Positions 1-8,473 are shown, counted from the first letter of the stretch. The stretch is DNA of 12,255 nucleotides from Candidatus Omnitrophota bacterium (GCA_027065215.1 JAMOOT010000118.1:1-12255); one strand, 5' to 3'. Numbers and translations: made by a program. Notes: generated by a model from the sequence alone, not told the origin.

Positions 1-1515
1 ACGAAGGACATGGGCATAATCACGATATAATGGGACCAATTCTCGAAGTTTTTTCTCATCTTTTGGCCAATTGTTCCCAAAACTCCCTCCATACTTACCT
101 ATGGCGAAGGCATTAAGATTCCTCTTCAAAAGAGGTTCTATCATATCCTTAAACCCAAGATCCGTTGGGATTACCTTTAACATCGGTGACATACGGTAAT
201 CTAACATCAACATATAAAGAGAATACTCAATTTTTTTGATTCTCTCCTTCCAAAACCTATAATCTTCTCCCTTTTTTCTATGGAAAAAGCGTGGAAAAAA
301 TTCATCATATACATCAAAGGCAGTACTCAAGGAAGGCCTTTGAGGTATAGAAAAATGCCAGAGTTTTATCCTTATTGGCAATTCAACTACGCCATTTGGT
401 GAGACAACCTTTATCCTTATCAGATAATCTCCAGGCATTGTCCCCTCCTTAGGGGAAAAGGTTACCCAAAACAATGCCACCTTTCTATCCTGCAGATTAA
501 TTTCCTGGCCAAGACTGACAGGAACCATTGGATCAGGCCACTGTCCTACATGGATAACTGAATAATACGGACGTCTGGTTTTGACAAACTTGACCCGATA
601 GACTGAGACATCAAATTTATCCTTATCTCCGTCCAAAGAAATTTTGAGTTTCATAGGCCTTTTAACATCGTAAAAGACAATCTGGCAGGACTCTTTTTCT
701 CCCCGAGCCAGATACAAATCCATTGCCATCTTCACATTCAATCTATTGGTCAGATAACTCCGTTTAGGAATAACCTTATATATAGAGTCAACGAACCCCA
801 CCTTGAATCCAAGTGGAATCTCTCCTGCCCAGGCAAGAGAAGTGCCCAACAAACCTGCCTCTTTCTCTGCCTTATAACAACCAAAGGCATCAAGAAATAA
901 TTCATAAGTAGTAGAAGGAGAAGGAATGAATACCTTGATATAGGAAATCTCCTGGGGATTCAATACCTGAGAGATCTCACTTACAGGTATCCTTACCTTT
1001 GTCCACTGTCCAGCCCTTGCCAAAACTGTCTTTTCAAATACCTTCTTGGGATAATTCTTCCCACTCTTCAGCTTCACATTCAACCTGACATCAAAACGAC
1101 CGTTAGCATATACATCAAAGCCAAAGTACCTGCAATTCGATATATCTATCAATTTATCTGATTCAAAGACCTCCCAATACAGCCCCGGATAACTTGCCCC
1201 TTTAGGGAACTCAAGAAACAAGGAATGCTTTCCGGAACTGGCACGCTCGGAGGAAATCTCAGTATATAGGCCATCGGTTAGTTGAAAGAACTGCAACTCA
1301 CCTTTAGACTCAAAATCAAGATATAAAGTTTTTTTCTTTTTGGCCTGAAGAATGGGGGTAGGAGAAAGGGCCCTTCTTATAGATGTTTCAACACCACCAT
1401 TATCTGTACTACCCAACTGAAAATGCTCACCTCCCCCCGAAGAAAAGAGAAAGGTAAGAACCGCTCCCACACCCATTACCACACCCAACAAAAACGCAAT
1501 CACTACATCTCGCAT
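1..1515 (-). CDS. Membrane-anchored glycosidase-like protein (GH123/DUF4091-type), partial at the window edge
   Basis: The 505 codons from the ATG at 1515 run open to the window edge, so the C-terminus lies outside. Residues 5-25 are a hydrophobic segment (IAFLLGVVMGVGAVLTFLF) followed by a Gly/Ser/Thr-rich linker, suggesting a signal anchor with the bulk exported. Residues about 58-210 look like a beta-sandwich carbohydrate-binding module (LDFESKGEL, YFGFDVYANG, YELFLDAFG). From about 255 it resembles the N-terminal domain of GH123/DUF4091 proteins: LARGEKESCQIV at about 269-280, WPDPMVP at 326-332, then LFWVTF...PGDYL at 348-365. A TIM-barrel-like catalytic region would start at about 380; its catalytic residues are not in the window. 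An AAGGAGG Shine-Dalgarno at 1520-1526 supports this start, which overlaps the stop of the glycosyltransferase gene by 13 bp. The context suggests surface glycan trimming or binding. The family call is by motif memory, and the substrate is unknown. Confidence 0.72.
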   Translation of the reverse strand, partial: MRDVVIAFLLGVVMGVGAVLTFLFSSGGGEHFQLGSTDNGGVETSIRRALSPTPILQAKKKKTLYLDFESKGELQFFQLTDGLYTEISSERASSGKHSLFLEFPKGASYPGLYWEVFESDKLIDISNCRYFGFDVYANGRFDVRLNVKLKSGKNYPKKVFEKTVLARAGQWTKVRIPVSEISQVLNPQEISYIKVFIPSPSTTYELFLDAFGCYKAEKEAGLLGTSLAWAGEIPLGFKVGFVDSIYKVIPKRSYLTNRLNVKMAMDLYLARGEKESCQIVFYDVKRPMKLKISLDGDKDKFDVSVYRVKFVKTRRPYYSVIHVGQWPDPMVPVSLGQEINLQDRKVALFWVTFSPKEGTMPGDYLIRIKVVSPNGVVELPIRIKLWHFSIPQRPSLSTAFDVYDEFFPRFFHRKKGEDYRFWKERIKKIEYSLYMLMLDYRMSPMLKVIPTDLGFKDMIEPLLKRNLNAFAIGKYGGSFGNNWPKDEKKLRELVPLYRDYAHVLR

Positions 1516-2600
1516 ATCGCCTCCTTCAATAATGATTCATATTCATCTATCATCCTATCTACTGAAAAGAATTCCTCAACCCTCTTTCGGGCCAATAACC
1601 CAATCTCCCTTCTCTGTTCTGGGGATAAATAAAGATCTAATATCACCGATGCAATTTCTTCCGGATCATTAGGATCCACTAATACCCCTGTTTCCGACAA
1701 CACTTCCCGGTTGGATACAATATCAGAAGCAACCACCGGACGAGCCCCTGCCATATATTCAAGCAATGTATTAGACATCCCTTCACTTAATGAAACCTGC
1801 AGACACACATCTGCTGACTCTATCAAACCAGGGATATCTCTTCGTTCACCCAAGAATTCAACCTCATTTTCCAATCCATACCTTTGCACAAACCCTCTCA
1901 ATCTACCCTCTTCTCCTTTATCCCTACCAGCCAAAAGCAGTTTAAATCTCCCCATTTTCCCCTTCAACCTGCGAACTGCCTCTAATAAAGTTATATGATT
2001 CTTCACTGAGGAAAAATTGGCAACGTATAAAAGTATAAATTCATTTCCACCAACCTTAGGTTGGGGGGTAAACCGATTTAACTCCACTCCATTATAGATT
2101 ACTCGAACTTTTTCTTCTTTAACCCCTTCACGTGAAATTATCCCTTCTTTGACATGATCTGAAACAGCACATATAAGATCAACACGGGGATGGATAACAT
2201 ACCTATAGACCCATGGGTGATAAGGCCTCATCCAGAAACCATCATCCCTGCGCATAGATACGATTAACCCAGAGAAGTCCGGTCGCAAGAATATTGAGGC
2301 CCAGAGGTCCGAGCCAAAGTGGTAAGTAAACACTGCACAATATCTACGTCTGGATATAATTTCCCTCCATTTGTAAGCCAACCTATACCCCTGAAAAGAA
2401 TAAACACGTCTGATATTTTCCACAAAAACCCTTATCCTCTCTCGTTCAAACAAGCCCTGGTCCCTACAATTCGATTGCAAGACAAGAATCTCCACTTCCC
2501 AGCCTCGTTGAACTAATCCTGTAGCGAGTAAATATATCTGTTTCTCTGCCCCACCAGAGACCGCATCAAGGTTGTCGGTTATCAACAAAATTCGCTTCAT
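1503..2600 (-). CDS. GT4-family glycosyltransferase (GT-B fold)
   Basis: This 365-residue protein has the usual length for a GT4 retaining glycosyltransferase, which would transfer a sugar from a nucleotide-sugar donor to a lipid-linked or surface glycan at the cytoplasmic face of the membrane. The N-terminal acceptor domain begins KRILLITDN and has the glycine-rich SGGAEKQ loop at residues 15-21. The linker contains DLICAVSDHVKEG and VIYNGVELNRF (167-177). The C-terminal donor domain runs LLYVANFSSVKNH (190-202), LLLAGR (221-226), VEFLGERRDI (247-256). It includes the EX7E motif at Glu273 and Glu281 (EGMSNTLLE) and ends in VLVDPNDPEEIA. The start codon overlaps the stop of the upstream membrane-protein gene in an ATGA junction, indicating translational coupling. 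Donor and acceptor sugars cannot be read from the sequence. Close homologues act in O-antigen, capsule or exopolysaccharide synthesis. Confidence 0.93.
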   Translation of the reverse strand: MKRILLITDNLDAVSGGAEKQIYLLATGLVQRGWEVEILVLQSNCRDQGLFERERIRVFVENIRRVYSFQGYRLAYKWREIISRRRYCAVFTYHFGSDLWASIFLRPDFSGLIVSMRRDDGFWMRPYHPWVYRYVIHPRVDLICAVSDHVKEGIISREGVKEEKVRVIYNGVELNRFTPQPKVGGNEFILLYVANFSSVKNHITLLEAVRRLKGKMGRFKLLLAGRDKGEEGRLRGFVQRYGLENEVEFLGERRDIPGLIESADVCLQVSLSEGMSNTLLEYMAGARPVVASDIVSNREVLSETGVLVDPNDPEEIASVILDLYLSPEQRREIGLLARKRVEEFFSVDRMIDEYESLLKEAICEM

Positions 2601-3940
2601 CGTTTACCTTCCAATAATTCGTAGTACATCCTTGCCACTATCCCGGAAGCCACTGCTACATACATATTTATTGGGAGATAAGCCAGCCGCGTACCAAACA
2701 TATTCCCCAACAAAAGGGCAAAGACTGCTCCAATAAGCCCAGAAGAAAATATCTGCGTTATAGAATCCCTTGCCTTCCTCCAAACCTGATAACTGGCAAG
2801 TATTATTCGGATAAACAGGTATATTACAGCAATCAAGGCAGGGAGCCCCATCTCTAAGGCAATGTCGTAATACATATTATGTGTATCTCGAGGGAGTAGA
2901 TACTTTGAGGCATCATAACCGTAACCAATGATTGGTGAGCGTGCAATCTTTCTACGTGCAACTCTCCAGACGTTTTTCCGCCCTTTTATACTGGCATCCT
3001 CCTGCTTTATGGACATAAACCGCTCTCTTGCTGAAGGAGGCCACAAAGGGTAAGACAAGACCCCAAGTAGCAACAAGGCTAAAAACAACCTTCTATCCTT
3101 TAAAAAAGACATCACGCCAATCCCCAAAAAGAAACTCAGATAAGACCCGCGAGAATAGGTATAGAAAATAGATTGAATACCAAGCAACAAAACAATCAAA
3201 GAAATCGCCCTAACCCACAACAAAGGAGAATATAACAGAGTAGAAAATACAAATGGAAGGCCTTGAGCAAAATAAGTTCCAAGTTCATTAGCCCCTCCAC
3301 CTCCCTCAAATGAACCTGGTATGCGGAGTTTATCAGAATAATGCCAAGTAGCAACTGCAGAATGCTGGGAAAACGTTACCCTTATCTCATAGGCAAGTCC
3401 TAAAAACATTACTACTAAAGCAGACAAACGAAAAAACCGAGACCTGAATATATTCATAGATAATAACATCACAATATAAAAAGTAATATACCGCTTGAAA
3501 CTATTCATCTCCCCGCCTCCTAAGCCATAGCCAAAGTAAGTCATTCCACGGGCAAATGAGATCAAAGCGAATATCAAAATTATCAATATAGGGATATTTA
3601 TCGGTGATGGCCTTATTAGGTCTTCACGCCGAACAGCTGCACCTAACATCCACCCTAATACTATCAGGGCAAGAAAAATGTTAGTTAGATTGACACCGCT
3701 TCCGAAATTGAATGTCCCGGTCATAAACGGCTCGTTTATTATCAAGAGCATCCAGGTCAACATCGAAACTTCCGGGGCAAATATCGAAGAGAAAAATATA
3801 ACCGAACCCAAAAAGACCGCTAATGTAACCTTAAGGCCTAAATAAAACATCGTAAAAAGCAAAAAAAGAGAGTAGAAAATACTAAACAACAATAGCCAAC
3901 GCCAATCCACAAATATGTATTCATTATCCTTTACATGCAT
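2597..3940 (-). CDS. O-antigen ligase / Wzy_C-type polymerase or oligosaccharyltransferase (multi-pass membrane protein)
   Basis: This very hydrophobic protein of about 447 residues (451 from the upstream TTG) has ten or more apparent membrane segments and one large extracytoplasmic loop at roughly 302-362. The Wzy_C/WaaL hallmarks are present: a TYSRGSYLSF stretch (265-274, TTG numbering), an R-x3-W region with RSPIIGYGYD (338-347), and DTHNMYYDIALEMGLPALI (356-374), equivalent to the family's H-N-x-Y...E-x-G-L motif. Such enzymes transfer or polymerise undecaprenyl-diphosphate-linked glycans in the periplasm; pilin O-oligosaccharyltransferases (TfpO/PilO type) share the domain. The gene follows directly on the pilin gene and overlaps the GT4 gene by 4 bp. 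Two starts are possible: TTG at 3952, abutting the pilin stop, or ATG at 3940. Neither has a clear Shine-Dalgarno, and I prefer the ATG. Whether it is a ligase, polymerase or oligosaccharyltransferase is not decidable from motifs. Confidence 0.88.
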   Translation of the reverse strand: MHVKDNEYIFVDWRWLLLFSIFYSLFLLFTMFYLGLKVTLAVFLGSVIFFSSIFAPEVSMLTWMLLIINEPFMTGTFNFGSGVNLTNIFLALIVLGWMLGAAVRREDLIRPSPINIPILIILIFALISFARGMTYFGYGLGGGEMNSFKRYITFYIVMLLSMNIFRSRFFRLSALVVMFLGLAYEIRVTFSQHSAVATWHYSDKLRIPGSFEGGGGANELGTYFAQGLPFVFSTLLYSPLLWVRAISLIVLLLGIQSIFYTYSRGSYLSFFLGIGVMSFLKDRRLFLALLLLGVLSYPLWPPSARERFMSIKQEDASIKGRKNVWRVARRKIARSPIIGYGYDASKYLLPRDTHNMYYDIALEMGLPALIAVIYLFIRIILASYQVWRKARDSITQIFSSGLIGAVFALLLGNMFGTRLAYLPINMYVAVASGIVARMYYELLEGKR

Positions 3941-3952
3941 GGGCAAAATCAA

Positions 3953-4354
3953 TTAGAGTACCGAGGTATTCTCTATATCTCCGTTGATAGTAAGACCTAT
4001 CGTATAGGACTGGTAATAACTCAAATCAACGTTATTTCTATCGGCATAGCAGGCATCCATCTGCACGGTATTGGATGAATCACCCAGATGAAATTCAAAA
4101 TATTTCGCTCCTTGGTTAGAAGGTGGGGCTATATCCAAAAAGGACATATCAAGATCATTAGAAAGCAGGACAGCATGTTCAGCATAATACCGCAACAAGG
4201 CCCTTCTTACGGCCCCTAAAAATTCCAAGGCCTCGGCCTGTCTGCTCCGTTCAACGACCTTAAACATCACTACACTACCGATAGAAGCCAGTATCCCTAT
4301 TATTATCACCACCATTATCAACTCTATCATAGTAAAGGCCTTAACCCGTTTCAT
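3953..4354 (-). CDS. Type IV pilin-like / pseudopilin with prepilin N-methylation motif
   Basis: The 133-residue precursor begins with a short basic leader (MKRVKA) followed by FTMIELIMVVIIIGILASI, the class III prepilin signal. Prepilin peptidase would cleave between Ala6 and Phe7, and the mature protein has the expected Glu at +5. The hydrophobic helix continues into an amphipathic region (RSRQAEALEFLGAVRRALLRYY). The C-terminal globular part of about 90 residues contains one cysteine (DACYAD) and ends ENTSVL. The size fits a type IVa minor pilin or a GspG-like pseudopilin. The ATG overlaps the dxs stop in an ATGA junction and is preceded by AAAAGGAG. The next gene, a Wzy_C-type membrane enzyme, starts at or just after the pilin stop. 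No other pilus assembly genes are in the window, so whether it is a major pilin, minor pilin or pseudopilin is unresolved. Position -1 is Ala rather than the usual Gly. Confidence 0.9.
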   Translation of the reverse strand: MKRVKAFTMIELIMVVIIIGILASIGSVVMFKVVERSRQAEALEFLGAVRRALLRYYAEHAVLLSNDLDMSFLDIAPPSNQGAKYFEFHLGDSSNTVQMDACYADRNNVDLSYYQSYTIGLTINGDIENTSVL

Positions 4355-6192
4355 CCTTTTATTCTCCTTTTAATACCTTCCAGATCCAATCCCACCTCTT
4401 TAAGTAGATCCTCTCGCCTACCGTGTAAAATAAATCGCCTTTCAACCCCAAAACAAGAGACCTTCACCTGACCTGAAAACAACCTTGCCAACACTTCTCC
4501 AAACCCGCCTTCTCTGTAGCCTTCCTCAAACACCAATACTTCTTTCTTTCCATTCACAACGGAGTTCCACCAGTCCATATCTAAATCAGTAAGAAATATT
4601 GGATCTATTACCGTCATATCTACCTTTGACAAGTCCACTGCCTTAAGGCAGGTATAAACCAAAGGCCCTACTGCCACAATAAGTTTCTCTCCTTCTCCCT
4701 CCCTTAGGACCTGCCCCTGCCCTACCTTTAGATCACCCTCAAAAGCAATCGGGCTGGAATTAACCTCTGTCCGTGGATATCTTAAGCCCACTACTCTCGG
4801 CTGTTCTTTCACTGTTCTGTACGCCCATTCAAACCCTGCCTTCATAAGACATTCATCCCTTGGCGCTAATAAGGTAAGATTAGGAATGGGGCGTAGATAG
4901 CATATATCCAACAAGCCATGGTGCATTATTCCATCTTCTCCTACCAATCCTGCCCTATCTATTGCCAATACTACTCCCACATCCTGAAGAGCAAGGTCAT
5001 TGACTATCTGGTCATATGCCCGCTGAAGAAAGGTAGAATATATCGCAACAATCGGCAACTTCCCAGAACGTGCGAGTCCAGCAGCAAAACTGACCGCATG
5101 TTCCTCAGCGATTCCAACATCAAAGACCCGATTAGGGTACTGCTTACTTACCTGTTTTAACCCAGTACCGTCCATCATCGAGGCAGTTATAGCCACAACA
5201 TCTTCATTTTCTCCAAACAATTTCAAGAGAATGTCAGAAAATACACTTGTGAAGGTCCGACCTGGCCGTTTATCTACTTTCCCTGTATCTATATCAAACC
5301 GCATAACCCCATGAAAGGCAGTAGGATTATCTTCGGCAAAACGATATCCTCTACCTTTCTGAGTAAGGACATGGAGTAATTTAGGCCCCGGCAACATACT
5401 GATATTAGACAAAGTAGAAACAAGCAATTTTAAATTATGTCCATCTATTGGGCCAAAATACCGAAACCCCAACTCCTCAAACAACCACCCAGGCACAATC
5501 AATCCTTTTAATGCCTCTTCCAACCTGGCCCCCAACCTGGCCAGATCCCCTCCTATACCCGGAATCTTAGCAATCGTAGCGGCCAACTTATTATGAACAC
5601 GATTATAGGTTGAAGCCGAGATTATGCGATTCACATATTGACTAAGCGCACCCTGCACTGGAGAAATGGCCATATTATTGCTATTTAACACAACTAATAT
5701 ATCTGTCTGTATATGACCCGCATGATTTAGGGCCTCAAAACACATCCCACCACTAAGAGAACCATCCCCAATTACCGCAACCACCTTCCAATCCTCGCCC
5801 GATAACTCCCGCCCTACAGTTAACCCTAAGGCAAGTGAAACCGCTGTAGAACTATGCCCCATCGTAAACGGATCGTGTTCTGACTCAAAATGGGAAGGGA
5901 ATCCGCTTATACCACCATATTGACGCAAGGATTCAAAAGATTCGTTCCGTCCAGTAAGGATTTTATGCGCATAGGCCTGATGGCCAACATCCCATATAAT
6001 CTTATCTCGAGGAGAGGAAAAAACCCGATGTAAGGCAATAGATAATTCCACTGCCCCTAAGGAAGAAGCCAAATGCCCACCCGTTCGGGAGACCACTGAT
6101 ACAATCCTTTCTCGCAATTCCTGAGCAAGGGATTCTAATTCCTCGAATGAAAGAGATTTCAAATCGCGAGGGGATTTAATCTTCTCCAACAT
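4351..6192 (-). CDS. dxs: 1-deoxy-D-xylulose-5-phosphate synthase
   Basis: The thiamine-diphosphate enzyme condenses pyruvate with glyceraldehyde 3-phosphate, the first step of the MEP isoprenoid pathway, in the cytoplasm. Its 613 residues match the family's usual 610-640. Visible landmarks are GGHLASSLG (His40), DVGHQAYAHKILTGR (His71), GFPSHFESEHDPFTMGHSS, the TPP/Mg motif GDG (142-144) with N170-S-N, the catalytic Glu363 in GIAEEH, TFLQRAYDQ, and DRAGLVGEDGIMHHG (Arg413, Asp420, His424). The C-terminal transketolase domain ends with RFILHGRREDLLKEVGLD. The ATG overlaps the end of xseB by 17 bp, an xseB-dxs order common in many bacteria. The gene downstream is the pilin. The triplet before His424 (GIM instead of the more usual G-x-T) is slightly atypical, but the key residues are intact, so activity is expected. 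Confidence 0.97.
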   Translation of the reverse strand: MLEKIKSPRDLKSLSFEELESLAQELRERIVSVVSRTGGHLASSLGAVELSIALHRVFSSPRDKIIWDVGHQAYAHKILTGRNESFESLRQYGGISGFPSHFESEHDPFTMGHSSTAVSLALGLTVGRELSGEDWKVVAVIGDGSLSGGMCFEALNHAGHIQTDILVVLNSNNMAISPVQGALSQYVNRIISASTYNRVHNKLAATIAKIPGIGGDLARLGARLEEALKGLIVPGWLFEELGFRYFGPIDGHNLKLLVSTLSNISMLPGPKLLHVLTQKGRGYRFAEDNPTAFHGVMRFDIDTGKVDKRPGRTFTSVFSDILLKLFGENEDVVAITASMMDGTGLKQVSKQYPNRVFDVGIAEEHAVSFAAGLARSGKLPIVAIYSTFLQRAYDQIVNDLALQDVGVVLAIDRAGLVGEDGIMHHGLLDICYLRPIPNLTLLAPRDECLMKAGFEWAYRTVKEQPRVVGLRYPRTEVNSSPIAFEGDLKVGQGQVLREGEGEKLIVAVGPLVYTCLKAVDLSKVDMTVIDPIFLTDLDMDWWNSVVNGKKEVLVFEEGYREGGFGEVLARLFSGQVKVSCFGVERRFILHGRREDLLKEVGLDLEGIKRRIKG

Positions 6193-6433
6193 CTTCTATC
6201 GAAAAATCCTTCCTGACAAACGTACTATCGATTTCCTTAACCAACACCTCTATCTTGCCTTGTAACTCACTCAACTTCCCCATACAAAACCTGTACAGCG
6301 ATATCCCTTCTTCATAGAGAGTTAAACTATCTTCCAACGGGATTTCACCGTTCTCCAATTCTGCTACAATCTCTTCTAATCTCCTCAAGGCATCTTCAAA
6401 AGAGATATTGTTGTTTTTCATCTCCTTTTCCAT
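6176..6433 (-). CDS. xseB: Exodeoxyribonuclease VII small subunit
   Basis: This 85-residue helical protein has the family core ISFEDALRRLEEIVAELENGEIPLEDSLTLYEEGISLYRFC, giving two helices of an antiparallel coiled coil. XseB subunits wrap around the coiled-coil region of XseA and form the exonuclease VII complex, which degrades single-stranded DNA in both directions. Length is typical (70-90). The first ATG (6433) lies inside the end of xseA with a 38-bp overlap and an AAGGG about 9 nt upstream. A second in-frame ATG at 6421, four codons later, is possible. The gene overlaps dxs by 17 bp, and the two Exo VII subunits being translationally coupled fits their fixed complex stoichiometry. Confidence 0.95.
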   Translation of the reverse strand: MEKEMKNNNISFEDALRRLEEIVAELENGEIPLEDSLTLYEEGISLYRFCMGKLSELQGKIEVLVKEIDSTFVRKDFSIEDVGED

Positions 6434-7697
6434 CCTTTACAACCCTTGCCTCCACTCGTCCATCACTAAACTTAATTGCTATCCTATCACCTATAGTAAG
6501 TTGGCCTACTGACCGAACCACCTGTTCCCCTTTATAAACAATTGCATATCCCCGCGAAAGGGTGCGCAACGGACTCAGTATATCTAATTTACCAGCCAAA
6601 TGGTCAAGTTGTAAACGACTTTTATCCAATCGGTTACACAATTCTACAGCCATCTTCTCCAAAAGAGAATCCAATAATTGAACCCGCTGTTCAAGTTTAT
6701 ACCTTGGTTCAAGAAACGCCCGAGACTTGCCAATACGTTCCATTCTCCATCTTACATTGTCCCAACGATGGCGCAGGCCTAACAAAAGGCGAGATAGGAG
6801 ATGATTTAAACGAGAAACGATCTCTTCCCTATCAGGCACTGCCAATTCCGCTCCGGCTGACGGGGTAGGGGCACGCCTATCAGCGACAAAATCAGCAATA
6901 GTAAAATCTATCTCATGCCCTACTGCACTTATAATAGGTATCTTTGATTTGCTTATCGCACGCGCAACCACCTCCTCATTAAACGCCCACAGATCCTCAA
7001 TACTCCCCCCCCCTCTCCCCACGATAAGGACATCAACCTCATCGGCAAAATACTTATTAACATCCTCTATCGCACGGGCTATCTCACTACACGCGCCCTC
7101 TCCCTGGACCTTGACCGGATATAAAAGTACATTCACACCAGGAAACCTACGAGAAATAACCTTGATTATATCCCGAATCGCCGCACCAGTAGGCGATGTA
7201 ATAACCCCAACCGTATGTGGCAAATAAGGAATAGGGCGTTTCAACTCTTCCCGAAACAGGCCTTCTTTTTCTAATTTTTCCTTCAGTTGGCGAAACGCCA
7301 ATTCCAATGCACCAATACCCTTTGGATGGATATCTTCCACATAGAACTGAAACTTGCCTTCTCGCTCGTATAGATCGAGCCTAACCAGACACAAGACTTG
7401 CATACCGTGTTTTAATTCAAACCTCAACCTGGAACGCGCAGACCTAAACATCACTGCCGAAACCGAGGCATTTTCATCCTTCAACACAAAATACATATGC
7501 CCAGAGGAATGCACTTTTACACGAGAGACCTCTGCCTCCACCCAGACAAACGAAGGAAATCCCTCTCGAATCCAATCCCTGACCATCCGATTCACTTCGC
7601 TTACCGAAAGGGCCTTCACTTCCGGGCTAAACTCTGGGACAGAACGCCCCAATGATTCCACATTAAACCTTAGATTAAATGAATCGTCTGTTCCCAT
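6396..7697 (-). CDS. xseA: Exodeoxyribonuclease VII large subunit
   Basis: The catalytic subunit of exonuclease VII acts in mismatch and recombination repair by degrading single-stranded DNA to oligonucleotides. Residues about 29-125 form the N-terminal OB-fold (LSVSEVNRMVRDWI, VWVEAEVSRVKVHSSGHMYFVLKD). The central nuclease domain follows: GVITSPTGAAIRDI (164-177), VDVLIVGRGGGSIEDLWAFN (221-240) and GHEIDFTIADFVADRR (260-275) with APTPSAGAE, all family signatures. A coiled-coil arm (about 290-390) and a short C-terminal region (LSRGYAIVYKG) complete it; 433 residues is normal. The ATG at 7697 lies 28 bp inside ymdB and gives an N-terminus about 25 residues longer than the conserved core. A GTG at 7661 with AAGG six bases upstream is a credible alternative start. 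Confidence 0.97.
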   Translation of the reverse strand: MGTDDSFNLRFNVESLGRSVPEFSPEVKALSVSEVNRMVRDWIREGFPSFVWVEAEVSRVKVHSSGHMYFVLKDENASVSAVMFRSARSRLRFELKHGMQVLCLVRLDLYEREGKFQFYVEDIHPKGIGALELAFRQLKEKLEKEGLFREELKRPIPYLPHTVGVITSPTGAAIRDIIKVISRRFPGVNVLLYPVKVQGEGACSEIARAIEDVNKYFADEVDVLIVGRGGGSIEDLWAFNEEVVARAISKSKIPIISAVGHEIDFTIADFVADRRAPTPSAGAELAVPDREEIVSRLNHLLSRLLLGLRHRWDNVRWRMERIGKSRAFLEPRYKLEQRVQLLDSLLEKMAVELCNRLDKSRLQLDHLAGKLDILSPLRTLSRGYAIVYKGEQVVRSVGQLTIGDRIAIKFSDGRVEARVVKDGKGDEKQQYLF

Positions 7698-8473
7698 CTC
7701 TGTATAGAAAGTGCCTTACCCGATTTCTTATCTATCTCTAACAAGACTCCATTTACCCAAACAGGTGGCCCAGCCACTGGGAAACGCACGGGTATGCCAA
7801 CAATATACTTTTCCAGTACTGCAGAGATTTTTCTCCCAATCACAGATTCCATAGGCCCAACCATACCCACATCGGTTATATAAGCAGTACCACCCTTTAA
7901 GATACGTGCATCAGCCGTTGGGATATGGGTATGTGTACCAAGCACAGCTGAGACCTTACCATCTAAAAAATAGCCCATTACGATCTTTTCACTGGTAGCC
8001 TCAGCATGAAAATCCACTATTATTATGTGAGTTTTGTCCTTAATCTCAGAAAGTATTTCCTCTGCCTTGCGAAAAGGACAGTCCATAGGGTACATAAACA
8101 CCCTTCCAATAAGATTTATTATCCCGACTGTCGTACCATCTGCCCCTGCCCAAATGACATAACCCTTTCCCGGAGCTCGAGGGGGATAATTGGCCGGCCG
8201 AATAATAAACGGAAACTCCTCCATTCTCTTCACAAAGTCTTTGTTTTTCCAGATATGGTCCCCAGATGTAACCACATCTATACCTAATCGCAATAGTTCT
8301 TGCGCAATCTTTATTGTAATTCCCGACCCATGATCCAGATTCTCACCGTTGACAATAAACAGATCCAGATTCAATTCTCTACGCCAATCTATTGCATACC
8401 TGCGAAGGACATCAAGACCTGGTGGACCTACTACATCACCCAAAAAAAGCACCCTTAAGGGACTATTTGGCAT
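7670..8473 (-). CDS. ymdB: YmdB-family metallophosphoesterase (TIGR00282 type, 2',3'-cAMP phosphodiesterase)
   Basis: The protein has 267 residues, as for Bacillus subtilis YmdB, a dinuclear-metal phosphodiesterase acting on 2',3'-cyclic nucleotides and reported to influence RNase Y-dependent RNA levels. Metal-ligand motifs visible in order: VLFLGDVVG (Asp13), VNGEN (Glu44, Asn45), TSGDHIW (Asp72, His73), VDFHAE (His156) and GTHTH (His181, His183). Also present are IRPANYPP, CPFRKA and ITDVGMVGPMESVIG, strong family signatures. The residue equivalent to Asn67 of B. subtilis is Asp72 here, a conservative change at a metal-binding position. The ATG overlaps the end of rny by 11 bp; rny-ymdB adjacency is widespread, and the coupling fits a shared role in RNA turnover. 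No Shine-Dalgarno is obvious, so translation is probably coupled. Confidence 0.95.
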   Translation of the reverse strand: MPNSPLRVLFLGDVVGPPGLDVLRRYAIDWRRELNLDLFIVNGENLDHGSGITIKIAQELLRLGIDVVTSGDHIWKNKDFVKRMEEFPFIIRPANYPPRAPGKGYVIWAGADGTTVGIINLIGRVFMYPMDCPFRKAEEILSEIKDKTHIIIVDFHAEATSEKIVMGYFLDGKVSAVLGTHTHIPTADARILKGGTAYITDVGMVGPMESVIGRKISAVLEKYIVGIPVRFPVAGPPVWVNGVLLEIDKKSGKALSIQRWEQTIHLI

